A DNA stretch of 64,000 bases, from contig NW_005196756.1 in the NCBI RefSeq assembly GCF_000372725.1, forward strand, positions 1,396,758 to 1,460,757, written 5' to 3'. Position numbers and translations under genes: made by a program. The number at the start of each line of letters is the position of its first letter. Position 1 is the first letter of the stretch. Under the pieces are notes generated by a model that saw only the letters and a program-made list of their open reading frames with translations, did no database searches and was not told the origin of the DNA. This DNA comes from Emiliania huxleyi CCMP1516. Taxonomy: Eukaryota; Haptophyta; Isochrysidales; Noelaerhabdaceae. This document shows positions 43,630 through 53,978 of this stretch, piece by piece.

Positions 43630-44126
43630 CGCGTCTCTTCTGGCGCCTGCGTGCACGCTTCCACAGCTGCGGTACAGTACGAGTGTATTTTCCACGTCGG
43701 CGCCTCGTGGGTGGATCTCTCACTGCGACAACCGGAGGCGACTCAGCCTCGCCGCGCCGGAGTCGCGGCTTGGCTGGCGCGCGGCGGTCTCTGCGGTTCC
43801 GCTTTTTATTTCGTCCACGCATTCGTGGCGCTCCGTGAGTCGTATGTGTGATGTCCGCTTCGTACATCGCATGTGTCGGATGTCGCGGGGGATGTCGCGA
43901 TCCTCACCTACCTAGTCCAGGGCCCCAGCTTGATGTAGCCGTAACGCGTAAGAAGAGGACTTCGACCCATGACGAATAAGTGTATACGAACCGGTGAAAA
44001 TTTACGATACCATCAAGCCGTGCCCCAACACGACACGACGACAGTCACGAGTCACGCATGCGCGCGAGAGCACATACCACATTATTGTGTACCTCTGTAC
44101 GACTGGTACGCTACAGTACCCGTAGA
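43630..44126. other. Intergenic, nothing recognised
   Basis: This separates the convergent ceramide synthase and WW-PHAX genes. GATGTC iterations lie near 43850-43890. No protein or RNA is seen. Confidence 0.4.
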
Positions 44127-44681
44127 TCACCAACCTGGCGCGCTGGCCTGGCCCTTCTCCCACGACCGCACCTTCCGGCCCGAGACCTTGATGCGGTGAA
44201 GCGCGGCCTCCTGAGCGTCTCGCGGCAGGTGAGTGGCGCCACGCAGCAGCTGATAGTAGACACCGCCATTAGTGCGAAAATTGCCCGTTTCCGGCACCAC
44301 CATCCCACCTGCTGCCTGCACCTGCTCTGTCTGGGCTAGCAGCTCGAGCGCAGTCGCGGTGCCAAGAAACTCGATTACAGCGCGCGGGATGCGGATCTGC
44401 GGCTCTTGGAGCTTTTGAGCGATGTACGCTGCGGTCTCTTCGTCGGGGGCGCTCATCACGCCACCGTGCTGCTCTGGAAACTCCCACTGGCAGTGACCGT
44501 TCTCGTAGCAGTAGTATATCTGGCCCGTCTGCTCGTCCCGATGCGCAACCCATCCGTGCGGCAGCTGTGGCGCTCCCATCTGGGCGAGGACCACCCCGGT
44601 CCTCAACGGTGGCGCTGGCAGCTTCAGCACAGCCGGAACGCGAGCAGCAGCAGAGATGCAGGCTAGCAGAGGCAGCTTCAT
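44127..44681 (-). CDS. WW domain plus PHAX RNA-binding domain protein
   Basis: The product is 184 residues in one exon. Residues 41-69 are a WW domain (LPHGWVAHRDEQTGQIYY to QWEFP; Trp44, Trp66, Pro69), which binds Pro-rich ligands. Residues about 80-150 match the PHAX domain, an RNA-binding fold of the snRNA export adaptor: IAQKLQEPQIRIPRAVIEFL and ETGNFRTNGGVYYQLLRG. The N-terminus (MKLPLLACISAAARVPAVLK) looks like a signal or transit sequence, unexpected for a nuclear adaptor. An organellar RNA-binding role is therefore possible. The start at 44681 is preferred over an upstream non-ATG extension. Confidence 0.78.
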   Translation of the reverse strand: MKLPLLACISAAARVPAVLKLPAPPLRTGVVLAQMGAPQLPHGWVAHRDEQTGQIYYCYENGHCQWEFPEQHGGVMSAPDEETAAYIAQKLQEPQIRIPRAVIEFLGTATALELLAQTEQVQAAGGMVVPETGNFRTNGGVYYQLLRGATHLPRDAQEAALHRIKVSGRKVRSWEKGQASAPGW

Positions 44682-44980
44682 GGGGGAGATAGACAGAAGA
44701 ACTAACAGTGGGCACGGGAGAGTGCGCAAGACTCGGTCGCGATGGCCAGCACGGTTCGCTGTTTGTTCACAGCCTTGTTATTGAGAAGCGCTGTGCGCTG
44801 GTCTGTGAGAGGTTGAGGTGCGAGCCCTGAAGGCCCTGGGGATGGGGGGAGACTACCCGCGTTCACAGCACGCCCACGGTTCCCCCTGGGGTCGCCTCGT
44901 GAATAAACGAGTAGAGAGAGCGGGTGGATCATGGTTCCCATCACAGATCACAAAACACCGACATAGCACATGCGTACTTC

Positions 44981-45373
44981 CTACCCTACTTCGTAACGTA
45001 CTCTCCACGACCAGTGAGACACTCTCCCACATGTAATAGAGTCGTTTGTGCTCTGTCGCTGTTCACAGGCGATGGTCGCCTCCCGCAGCAGCCGTGTCGC
45101 CGCCTCGATCTCAGGCCCGTCCCGCGGCAAGCCGACCTCGTGCGCGCGCGTCAGCACACCGCGCAGCGCCGCGTCGTCGAGCGGGCGGGCCGCATGCACC
45201 GTCACGAGGGCCGCCAGTGTCTGCTCGCGCTCGCGCATCGTGGCCTCGCGCACCTCCATCGCCTGCTGCACCACCGCGTCGAGATCCACGTCATGCCCTT
45301 GCCCACGTATGTTTGATAATGCATTCGTCTGAGCGAGAGCCCGGATGGAGCGAGCCGACCCACCGTGTGTATC
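44981..45373 (-). CDS. Unassigned helical open frame
   Basis: The frame opens after a stop at about 45376 and has no ATG. It reads as a long charged helix pair (VVQQAMEVREATMREREQTL and RGVLTRAHEVGLPRDGPEIE). It may be an internal exon of an otherwise unseen gene or a remnant. No family is recognised. Confidence 0.3.
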   Translation of the reverse strand, partial: DTHGGSARSIRALAQTNALSNIRGQGHDVDLDAVVQQAMEVREATMREREQTLAALVTVHAARPLDDAALRGVLTRAHEVGLPRDGPEIEAATRLLREATIACEQRQSTNDSITCGRVSHWSWRVRYEVG

Positions 45374-45722
45374 GGTCTAGATTTTCTTACGTCTATGGCC
45401 ATGGTCTTTTAGATTCTGTAAAATTCTTTTAGTACCTCCATGCTGTTGCGTATTTCGATACCGCGTTGAGGTGTGTGCGCGTGAGGAGTGAGGTGTGTGC
45501 GCGCCGCCCTCACCCCTCAGCACTTTGCGTACCAGGCGTGTCCGGGGGGACCGCGGGCTCCGGCGAGTCTCTATCAACATCTGCACGCGACGATAACTCT
45601 TCGCGTCGCGCTGAACAAGAGAACAACACAGACAGACGTGTACGTATTTGCGTCTATAGTAGGGATGCATCACAATGCGCAGGGTACAAGAGGGCCCTCG
45701 CTCTCTTGTTTGCTTCGACTGT
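45374..45722. other. Intergenic, nothing recognised
   Basis: This lies downstream of polymerase eta. GTGTGCGCG is repeated near 45471-45503. No gene signal is seen. Confidence 0.4.
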
Positions 45723-47423
45723 TCACTGGCCCTGCGGGCGGACATCGCTGCACATTTCGCAGGCAAGGAAGAGCATGTTGTCGTTCTCGTAGGTGCAGTT
45801 TGGGCACGTCCACGTTCGCGGCCGCTTCCACATCTCAGAGAGCTTTGGCGTCCCCTCAGTCGATCTGCCAGCCGGCTGGCGGCGCGTCGGTTGGCTCGCA
45901 GCGGCAGGCCGGGATCGCGGTGGAGTGGCTGAGGGCGGCGGCGGCTCCGGCTCGTCGGCCTCCGTCGTATCGCCGCCGTCGTCGGAGAGCTCGATCGGCG
46001 CCTCCTCGCTGCCGCGGCTGTCCGCGGCCGCCGCGGCGGGAGTCGGGCCGCTGCTGGTCGCTGCCGTGGGTAGTGACGGCTTTGGCGACGACGGGGCTGC
46101 GGCGGGGGCGGCGCGCAACCGGTCGATCACCGACGTTGCCTGCACATCCACAAAGGTGGGGATGGAGAGCTGCAGCCTCGAGATGCTGCCAGCGCCACTG
46201 ACCGCAGCAGCGCGGAGCTTGTTGAGCGCCTCCGCGGCGAGCGCCTCAGAGTTGCGGCCGCCGTTGGGCAGCGCAAACTTGCGCGAGCACCCGTTGCGTT
46301 TTTGCTGCTTTCCGCCGCTCGACCAATCTCTTGCTCCGTTCGGCGCCCACCAGCTGATGCACCCTGCCGTTGCCTTGCGGCCCCATCGCGCCTCGTCTGC
46401 CTTGAGCCGCCCTACCAGCTCGTCTGCGAGGATGCCGAGCCACTTGCCCAGCGTCTCGAGGTCATTGTTGCTGCACGGCTTGAACGACTTGAAGGCGCTC
46501 AGAGACTTGGGCTTGTAGCCCACCTTCACGTCCTCGCACAGCGTGCCTGCGCCCACGGCGTAGAGCCAATCCCCCGTTGACTCGCCAAAGAGCCGCCTCA
46601 GCTCAACGGGGCCGACAGTGGCGAGGTCAAAGGCCGTCCGCACCCGCGGCAGCTTCTCCTTGACCTCCTCGCCCAGCTTCCCGCCGAGGCCTCCAACCGC
46701 GGTCACCTCCACGTCGGCGAGGAGATTCGGCACCGCGCGCCGAAGCACGACCGTCTGCTGGTTGGGCTTGTGGCAGCCCAGCTTCGCGAGCATCTTTGTT
46801 TCGGCGATGCCCGCAGACATCTCGTAGCCAAGCTGCTCCTTGACGATCGCTCGGAGCCGCATGCACACGCTCGAGCCGGCGACCAGCAGCGCGTCATAGT
46901 CGTCCTCCGCATCGGGATCCCACTTGCCGGAGCCGCGCGCCGCCGCCCACGCGCCGGGGTCGGAGAGCACTGTCTCGAGCTCACCTCTCGCCAGGTCGGT
47001 CAGGTCAACGTACGCCTCGTCAATCGATGCTTTTTCCAGCGGCGCCTGAGCTGCGAGGAGCGAGAAGATCTCATCGGACTCATTGCGGTACAAGTCGAGC
47101 GATGCCTTGCCCGCGTCGTCCTTGGGCCGCGAGACCGAAACAGAGTCGTCCTGCGCCCAAGCCACGTCAGCGCCAATGACAGGCACGTGAGGCGTGAGCA
47201 AGTTCGGGCACAGCTTCTTTGCCTCGTCGACGCTCATCCCGCGCTCCACCCCAAACTGTCGAGCGACATAGTCGACGGCGAGCAGTCTGCCATACTGCTG
47301 CACTGCGCACGGAGCCTCCGCGCTGAGGCCGCGCTTCTTCTTCTCGACCTGTACGTACCAACAGTCCAGATCAAGTAGAGCGACGACGGCTGGGCGCTTG
47401 CTGTCGTCGAGACTGGTCGCCAT
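45723..47423 (-). CDS. POLH: DNA polymerase eta (Y-family translesion polymerase)
   Basis: Pol eta copies past UV dimers. A single exon gives 566 residues. Residues 13-27 (VVALLDLDCWYVQVE) carry the first metal Asp18, and ASIDEAYVDLT holds Asp135/Glu136. The palm continues with VCMRLRAIVKEQLGYEMSAG and AETKMLAKLGCHKPNQQTVV. The thumb follows with SFKPCSNNDLETLGKWLGIL and the little-finger domain ends near residue 440. After an acidic, Pro-rich linker, residues 538-560 form a RanBP2-type zinc finger (C-x2-C-x11-C-x2-C), instead of the UBZ finger usual in animals. The ATG at 47423 is directly before the conserved block. It is divergent from ABT1, 112 bases away. Confidence 0.93.
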   Translation of the reverse strand: MATSLDDSKRPAVVALLDLDCWYVQVEKKKRGLSAEAPCAVQQYGRLLAVDYVARQFGVERGMSVDEAKKLCPNLLTPHVPVIGADVAWAQDDSVSVSRPKDDAGKASLDLYRNESDEIFSLLAAQAPLEKASIDEAYVDLTDLARGELETVLSDPGAWAAARGSGKWDPDAEDDYDALLVAGSSVCMRLRAIVKEQLGYEMSAGIAETKMLAKLGCHKPNQQTVVLRRAVPNLLADVEVTAVGGLGGKLGEEVKEKLPRVRTAFDLATVGPVELRRLFGESTGDWLYAVGAGTLCEDVKVGYKPKSLSAFKSFKPCSNNDLETLGKWLGILADELVGRLKADEARWGRKATAGCISWWAPNGARDWSSGGKQQKRNGCSRKFALPNGGRNSEALAAEALNKLRAAAVSGAGSISRLQLSIPTFVDVQATSVIDRLRAAPAAAPSSPKPSLPTAATSSGPTPAAAAADSRGSEEAPIELSDDGGDTTEADEPEPPPPSATPPRSRPAAASQPTRRQPAGRSTEGTPKLSEMWKRPRTWTCPNCTYENDNMLFLACEMCSDVRPQGQ

Positions 47424-47535
47424 GGTTTTGGGCGCTGGCAGCGAGAGCAGCCGGGCGATGGATGGAAGCAGCTGGATGGGGGCAGGCCGCGTTCGGCTGT
47501 TTCTTTTTTCCAGCAGGATTTCTTTTCGCAGCAGA
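47424..47535. promoter_or_regulatory. Bidirectional promoter region
   Basis: Only 112 bases separate the start codons of polymerase eta (minus) and ABT1 (plus), so both transcription starts and leaders must lie here or inside the neighbouring genes. No TATA box is evident; a TTCTTTTTTCC pyrimidine tract is at 47501-47512. Confidence 0.55.
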
Positions 47536-49412
47536 ATGGTTGCTCCGTCGACGCAGGCCGCTGCGGCGCCCACGGCGCCCACGCCGCCCAAGAAGAAGAA
47601 ATCGAACGCCAAGCTGAAGCGGCTGAGCGGAGAGGCGCTCGCCGCCTACAACGCCCGCATCCAGAACTGCGGCGTCTGCTACCTCGCCCGAGTTCCGCCC
47701 TACATGAAGCCATCGGCGCGCGCCCGCACAAAAACATAGTTGTGGCCGTGGGTGCACGGCTCACCAGCACCTCGTCCGCCACCCGTCGGCGGCGTGGACG
47801 GCCAATCTCGCCCTCTCTCTCTCCCTGCAGTGTGTGGCACGGCCGACGCCCGCCCGGGCCTGCGCGCCGGCAGGCGCTGCGGAAGCTGCTCTCCGGGTAC
47901 GGCACGGAGGTGCTGCGCATCTACCTGAAGCAAGAGGACCCCGCCGCGCGAGCGCGCCGCATCTCTGGCGGCGGCAACCGCAAGCGCTCCTTCTCAGAGG
48001 GCTGGGTGGAGGCGCGGACACTCTCGAGACACGCCTCCGACGCGCCTCTGACACGTCCTGCAGCCCACTCTCTGGCCAGCTTTGCAGCCGCCACAAGCTC
48101 CCCCTCACCGCCCGCCCCTCCCTCGCTTCGGCGGCTGCAGTTTGCGGACAAGCGGCGCGCACTCAAGCTCGCAAACACGCTCAACAATACGCTGGTGGGC
48201 GGCGGCCACCGATCCTTCCACGCGCATGACCTCTGGAACATCAAGTACCTGCACAAGTTCAAGTGGGACAGCCTGACCGACGCGCAGGCGCGGGGTCTAG
48301 CCGAGACCCCTAGCCGAGACCCCGCCCGTCTCTGCCCACGCCACGGCCGAGATTTGCCGAGATGTCGCGAGTGTGGCCTGACCGTTGTCGCCTCAAACAC
48401 GCACACACACGCACACGCACACTCGCACTCACACACACACACGCACACACGCACTCACGCTCGCACTCACACGCACACGCACACACACAGCACGCCCCGG
48501 CCCTGGCCCCTGCTGGCCCCGCGTCTGACGCGGTCGCTGCCCGCACCTACGGGGAGATATTGGGAGATACGGGGATACGGGGAGGGGCAAGTAGCACTGG
48601 CTGCTGTCCGCACCTTCGGGGAGATATGGGGAGATACAGGGAGATACAGGGAGGGGCAGGCTGACGCGGTCGCTGCCCGACGCCGCAGGCGCACGAGGCT
48701 CGGACAGCGCAGGACCGGATGCGCGCGGAGCTGTCGCAGTCGAAGAAGGAGACGAGCTTCTACATGAAGCAGGTGCGAGACGCGGCCGAGGGACGGTCGA
48801 GATGCCGCTGGGGTGTGGCGGGGGCGTGGGGAGGACGCACCCTCCGACAGGAGCAGGGGAAGGAGCCGATCGAGGCCGGCAGAGTGCGTCCATGACACGT
48901 CCATGACACGTCCACGCCACGACACGCAGGTCGGGCAGGCAAAGGCGATCGAGGCGATGGCTGCGCGCAGAGCACGCAAGGCCGCCGCCGCCGCCGACAC
49001 CGCCGACACTTCCTCCGCCGCCCCCGTCGCCGCAGCCGCATCGCCTCCTGCCGCTATCGCCGCCGCCGCCGCGTCCGCCGCACCCGCCTCCTCCTCCAAG
49101 GCCAAGGTGGGGGCTGGTGCCGCGGGTGCAAAGCGGAGGCGCGACGCCGCGCCGGCGCCGCCGTCGGCCGGCTCGCCCGCGGGGGAGAGGAGAGGCGCCG
49201 AGCGTGCGGAAGCGGCGGCAGGCGGAGGCAGCCCCACGGGGCTGGTTCCCCCAGCTGCGAGCTCATTTCTCTTCACGGCGCTCCAAATAGGCGCCGCGTC
49301 GAGCGGGCTCGCTTCGGTGCGACGCAGTTTCAAGCAGCGGCGCGTGCAGTCGGGCGAGGGGCGGCGGACAAGCAAGCTCGATGCTTCTCTGCTGCTGCCT
49401 GGCGCGGAGTGA
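47536..49412 (+). CDS. ABT1/ESF2 ribosome-assembly factor
   Basis: ESF2/ABT1 is an RRM-type nucleolar protein of the small-subunit processome that stimulates the helicase Dbp8. Five exons (47536-47715, 47874-48011, 48141-48281, 48689-48772, 48930-49412) give 341 residues. The RRM begins CGVCYLARVPPYMKPS. It continues LRKLLSGYGTEVLRIYL, then FSEGWVEFADKRRALKLANT and DLWNIKYLHKFKWDSLT. The helix SQSKKETSFYMKQV follows. The C-terminal Ala/Lys-rich tail is long. The first three introns start with GC and the last with GT. The protein alignment fixes every junction. Confidence 0.92.
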
Positions 49413-50121
49413 GGGGCGTCAACTGGCAGCGGGGCGTGCGTTTGCTCCTGGTGGACCGACCCCAGCCCACTCTGTGGCCGGTCTGGAGACTCTTTTCGAG
49501 TCGTCGGGAGTCAGGCCGTGTGCGTGAGCCGTGACTCACCTTTCAAGAGCTGTGTGTGGCTATTACCCTCTCTCAAAATGTGCGTTATGAAGACCAGTGT
49601 ATGTAGTGACTGTGTCGGCGCCGGCTCTTTGCCTTTGCGCTTGGCGTGTACTGACAGCCTGAGGGCCGCCTCAAAAGGTCCCGTCGATCGCGTGACGCGT
49701 GGTGTGGCTGGTGCTTGGTGGCACTGGCAGGTGCGAGGTGGTGGTGTCTGGTGTGACTGTCCGGTGTCTGTGGTGAACTGGTGTCATCCGGCGAAGTGTA
49801 CCTTTCTTTATAGTGAAACACGTCCCGCCGGGAGCTCTTGTCGCGCCTAGCGCACCCCTGGGAGGGATCACACTTTTCGCCCCACCGCACCCCTCTACCC
49901 TCAGTCCCGGGAGCCGTAGCCGCTACCCCCCCCCGCACACGGAGGGATCACACTCCTCGGGCCCCCCTCGACCCTCAGTCCCCAGCAAACATGTCCCGCG
50001 CGAGCCGCTCACCCGCAAACAAGGGGGTCAGACTCCGCCGAGCGAGCGAGGGGGACAGCAAGGCGCTGGCTGGCGCTGCCGTCTCTTCTCACCCCGCCGC
50101 TGCTCGCCGCTGCCGCTTACC
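49413..50121. other. Intergenic between convergent genes
   Basis: GTGTCTGGTGT iterations (49735-49775) are present, and GGAGGGATCACAC occurs twice (49860, 49940). No gene is visible. Confidence 0.4.
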
Positions 50122-53100
50122 TCACGGCCACCACTGCTCCCCCTCGGCCACCTTCATGACGCGCCGCTGGCGCAGCGCCGCTGCAGTGCTCTGCTGGGCC
50201 GGGGTTTGGCCGCTGCCGCAGCTCAGAGGCCCCCAGCCAGCTGCGGTAGCCTCCAGCTCCCAACCAACTGGGTTGACCGAGCCGTCCTTGTTGTACCTGA
50301 TGCCGCCCTCGAAGTTGGTCGCCTCGCACATGCCGTTGCGAATGATGCCGTCCGGGTCGGGAGCCCCCACGAACTCCATGGCGAGCTGCGCACAGGGGGA
50401 GGGGGGGGGGTGAGTTAAGGGGTGGGGGGGGTGGCGGGAGGCTTGCCGCGGGCTCACCAGGCAGCCGTTGACTGCCGTCCAAACATCGGGGCTGGCAGTG
50501 TCGCACTTGTTGCACGGGTCCACGGGCTTGTTCTTGTTGTAGCTCTCGTGCTCGTTGTCGTCGTAGCAGACGCCGTCGATGAAGCAGAAGCCAGGCACGA
50601 CATTCCTCCCCGCACCCGTCGGGCGACGCCCGCCCTCGGGTGCAGTGAACTCAAGCTTGTCCGCGGTGGAGTTGCAGCTGTAGCAGTGATGGCCTACGTA
50701 CGGCGAGGACGTGCCATCCTTGTAGCAGTAGCGGTCGATGTAGCAGTAGCCGTCGTTGACGTTGGACTCGTGGACGCCGACGGCCTCGTCGCACGAGTTG
50801 AGGCACTCGGGGTGGTGCGAGGAGACCGACTTCAAGTTGACGAGGAAGGCGTGGGGGGGGCTGGTCCCCGAGCTCTTGATTGTTTGCGCGTCGTGCATCA
50901 CGTTGTCGCGCTGGAGATCGCCCCAGCGGAACTTGGAGGGGCCAGAGTAGACCCCGCCCCCAACGTAGATGTCGCCAGAAACCGCGTCGGCGGTAAACGC
51001 GAAGAAGTAATCGCCGGTGCCGCTGTCGCCGACCTCGTCACTACCGCCGTCCATCGCCCACTTGCCAGCGCCGGTCGTGGCGTCGTAGGCCACCACAAAC
51101 ACCTGCGGCCGGCGAGGTGGGGCATGGGGGTGTGTCACGAGAGTAAGCCATGAGCGGTGGGGCGGTGGGGAGGGGTGGTGGGGGTGGGGGTAGGGGGGGC
51201 GCACGTCGTATTGTCCGATGGAGCGCAGCGTCATGGTCGCGTTCTGGTCGTCGGTGAGCGTCAGCCAGCCAGCATAGATCTGGCCCATGGCCACGACCTC
51301 GTCTTCAGGTTGGCCGGCGCCCCTCATTACCTCCATTCCTCGAAAGCCGTGAGACCCCGAGGGGATGATGTCAGTCCACAGGACGTCCTTCGTCAAGTCG
51401 TTCGAGGTGTCGATGCGGCTCACCTGGGTCTTGGCGCGATTGCCTCTCCCATCGACGACCGGCCCGGTCATCGCGAGTAGGGTGCCATCGCGCGACACTG
51501 ACAGAGTACTCGAGGAACCCTGGACGGACCAGCCGGAATCAGGGCCGCGTTTGACCCACAGGGCCTCGCCCATTGAGTTGTACTTGATGAGGCCGGCGCC
51601 GGTAGTACTCTGACCGACGAGGTTCACGCGAGTCGCGTCGATCTCGCTCGGGGCAACCACGCCGTTGCCAAAGTCCGCCTCAAAGGCCTAAAGGTGCAGC
51701 GAAATGCGTCGGGGCCTGCTGCGTGGGCAGGGGGGACAGGTGAGGGAGTGTCAACACCTGTGCCATGTTGAAGCCGCAGAAGAAGGACCCGTCCACCGTC
51801 GCGCGGCATCGATCGAGAACGACGCCCTCCGGGAGCTGCTTGCGCCACACGGTGGAGCCGTCCGACGAGGCCAGACAGGTCTGTTCACAGCGGACGCTGT
51901 GAATGGGCGAGGTTCACAGCAGGGCAGAGCGGACGGTCGGGGCGGACCAAGTACTCCGCGCAGTCATACGGCTCCCCAACAGTTGTCGTGGTGCCGCGCC
52001 ACCCGGTTGTGACTACCACTTTCGTCGCATTGAACGAATCGCAGCCTTTGTACGAGAGGATCATGTTGCCGGCCGCGTCGCCGTCGGCCGCGCGCACGAT
52101 TACGTACCCGGGGTGGTCCTCGTCGAGGATCTTGTACCACCCGGTTGTGCCGGGGCCGATGCCAGCAGCCTTGGAGACGTCCAGCTTGATCATCAGCTGG
52201 ACCTGAAGCGGAGGCGGCGGGGGGGGGGGGGGGGGCTACGTGAGAAGAGAAGGGAATGATGGTAGGAGGAGGGGAAGTGCGCCTGCTCGTTGGTGTTCAG
52301 CCGAGCGTCGCCATTGGCCATGTAGGCGGAGTCGAGCGTCGTGCCGTCGGGCAGCGTGAGCTGCTGCCGGAACCCCATCTTGACCGACAGGTGGTTGTCG
52401 TCGAGCATGGCCTTGATGCCGTCGTACGAGTCGACTTCGTTGGTCTGCGCGCCGTGTCCGATGCTGCCGACCTGCTTCGCCGTCCCCTCGAAGAACCACG
52501 TCTGCAGGAGCTTCCCCGTGGAGTCGGTCTCTGACAGTTGCAGGTGCTGCGGCGCGGGAGGGTGGGTCGTGCGCGCGGGGGTGGGTGGGGAGGCGGAGGA
52601 GGGAAAGGCGGCCGGCGGCGGCAGCCAGCGCCGAACACCGAGGGTACGGGTTGTGTGGAGAGTGAACGCCGCGACGCGATTCGTGTACCTGGTCGTCGGA
52701 GGTCGCATCCATGACGCGGACGGCACCCGGCACCGGTGCCACCATCCCGTTCGAGTTGTAGCCGACGGGAAGGTAGGTCCCCTTGAAGTATCCGCCCGTG
52801 TACACCTTGCCGTTCATCGCCCCGGCGGCGTAGTTGAAGGATGTGCCCGCGCCTTCGTCGGCCTGGAAGTACTCCACATCGGGCCTCTGCAGATGCGGGC
52901 GGCGGCGCGGCGGGTGAGTGGCGGGGTGGACGACAAGCGAAGTGGTGGTGCGCGCGGGCAGCGGGGCGTTGCTTCATCTCCTCAAGCCGCGCTCTTGTGT
53001 TCCCCGCGCCGCGCGCTCTCTCCGCGCGGCCCTCTCCTTCGCCGCCCTCTGCGCGCCTGCGCGCTATCTCAGCGCCCCACTCGCATTGCCCCGCCTCTCA

Positions 53101-53214
53101 AGTGCCGAGGCAGGTACGTGGCTCGCCGCGGGCGGCGGGGCTCACCGAGCACGAATTCCAGCCGAGCGCCAGCGGCAGCAGCAGCGCGGTGACGTACAGC
53201 TTCCAGTTGATCAT
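50122..53214 (-). CDS. Large secreted protein with propeller-like and Cys-rich regions
   Basis: Exon 1 (53214-53146) encodes a signal peptide MINWKLYVTALLLPLALGW. Exon 2 (52886-52689) has NGKVYTGGYFKGTYLPVGYN. Exon 3 is 52546-52283 and exon 4 starts at 52202 and runs to about 51918. Later exons follow down to the stop at 50122. Repeated strands such as FVVAYDATTGAGKWAMDGG and VSGDIYVGGGVYSG resemble PQQ- or SBBP-like beta-propeller blades. Near the C-terminus a module is repeated three times with Cys pairs (NDGYCYIDRYCYKDG, PGFCFIDGVCYDDN, RNGMCEATNFEGG). At least one intron starts with GC, and one apparent intron is only 37 bases (51881-51917). I do not know the family name. An extracellular or vesicle-lumen role is likely. 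Confidence 0.65.
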
Positions 53215-53662
53215 GGTGATGGGGTGTTTTGGATCTGCGAGCGCGCAGGCGACGGCGGGTCAGCAGCATGAAATGGGGTGCGCATGGTGGGCTCGCGCGG
53301 GGCTAGGGTGGCGAATGGGCAGCAGCGGACGCGTCTCGCGGCTCGTCGATGGCGGCGGCCTCACCTGCGAACGGGAGGGAGCAGGGGCGCATCGCATGGC
53401 GGGAGCGCTGCGGATCTGGCGGGTTCCGCGAACAGCAGGCGTCACGGGAATCCAGGCGTGTAGCTCGCGGCGGCCGGCGAGGCGGGGCAAGCGCGAGCGG
53501 AACGGGGTGTCTCTCGAGTGCCAGGTACGGCATGCCTGGCTGGTGCGGATGAAAAGGTGTGCCTCTTGACCGGCCTGGCAATGTCACGCTACCCAAAAGC
53601 TACCCACCGCACCTGCCGTGTGCGTGTGCGTGTGCTCCCATGCTAGGACAACAAGGCCCCGC
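53215..53662. other. Region between divergent genes
   Basis: About 450 bases lie between the secreted-protein start and the CCCH exon. An alternating GTGTGCGTGTGCGTGTGC patch is at 53617-53637. No gene is seen. Confidence 0.4.
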
Positions 53663-53956
53663 ATGCACCCAGATGAGGCGATCGAGCAGATTGTGCACAA
53701 GGAGAAGATCTGCTCCTTCATCGTCGCGCAGCCAGTGGCGGCGGCGGCGGCGTCGGCGGCTGGCCGCAGTGACTTTGACAGGGAGGCCATTTGCCGCAAG
53801 TGGATTACCGACGGCCGATGTGCCGACTTTGTCAGCGGCAAGTGCCCGTACTCGCACCCCCAGGGGCTGCTTCGCGGAGGCCGCGGCGGCGGAGGGCGCA
53901 ATCGCCAATGGCGCAACGCCCCTCAGGGCGGCGGCGGCTGGGGCGGCGGCGGCTGA
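53663..53956 (+). CDS. CCCH zinc-finger protein, short
   Basis: The product is 97 residues from the ATG at 53663. ICRKWITDGRCADF plus SGKCPYSHP gives a C-x8-C-x7-C-x3-H finger of the RNA-binding type. A Gly/Arg-rich tail (RGGRGGGGRNRQW) and a Gly run follow before a TGA at 53956. Short finger plus RGG tail suggests an RNA-binding protein. The next bases immediately begin a WD40 frame, so this could instead be the first exon of a chimeric gene if splicing skips the TGA. Confidence 0.6.
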   Translation: MHPDEAIEQIVHKEKICSFIVAQPVAAAAASAAGRSDFDREAICRKWITDGRCADFVSGKCPYSHPQGLLRGGRGGGGRNRQWRNAPQGGGGWGGGG

Positions 53957-53978
53957 CGCCTCGGGCGGCACGGTGCAG

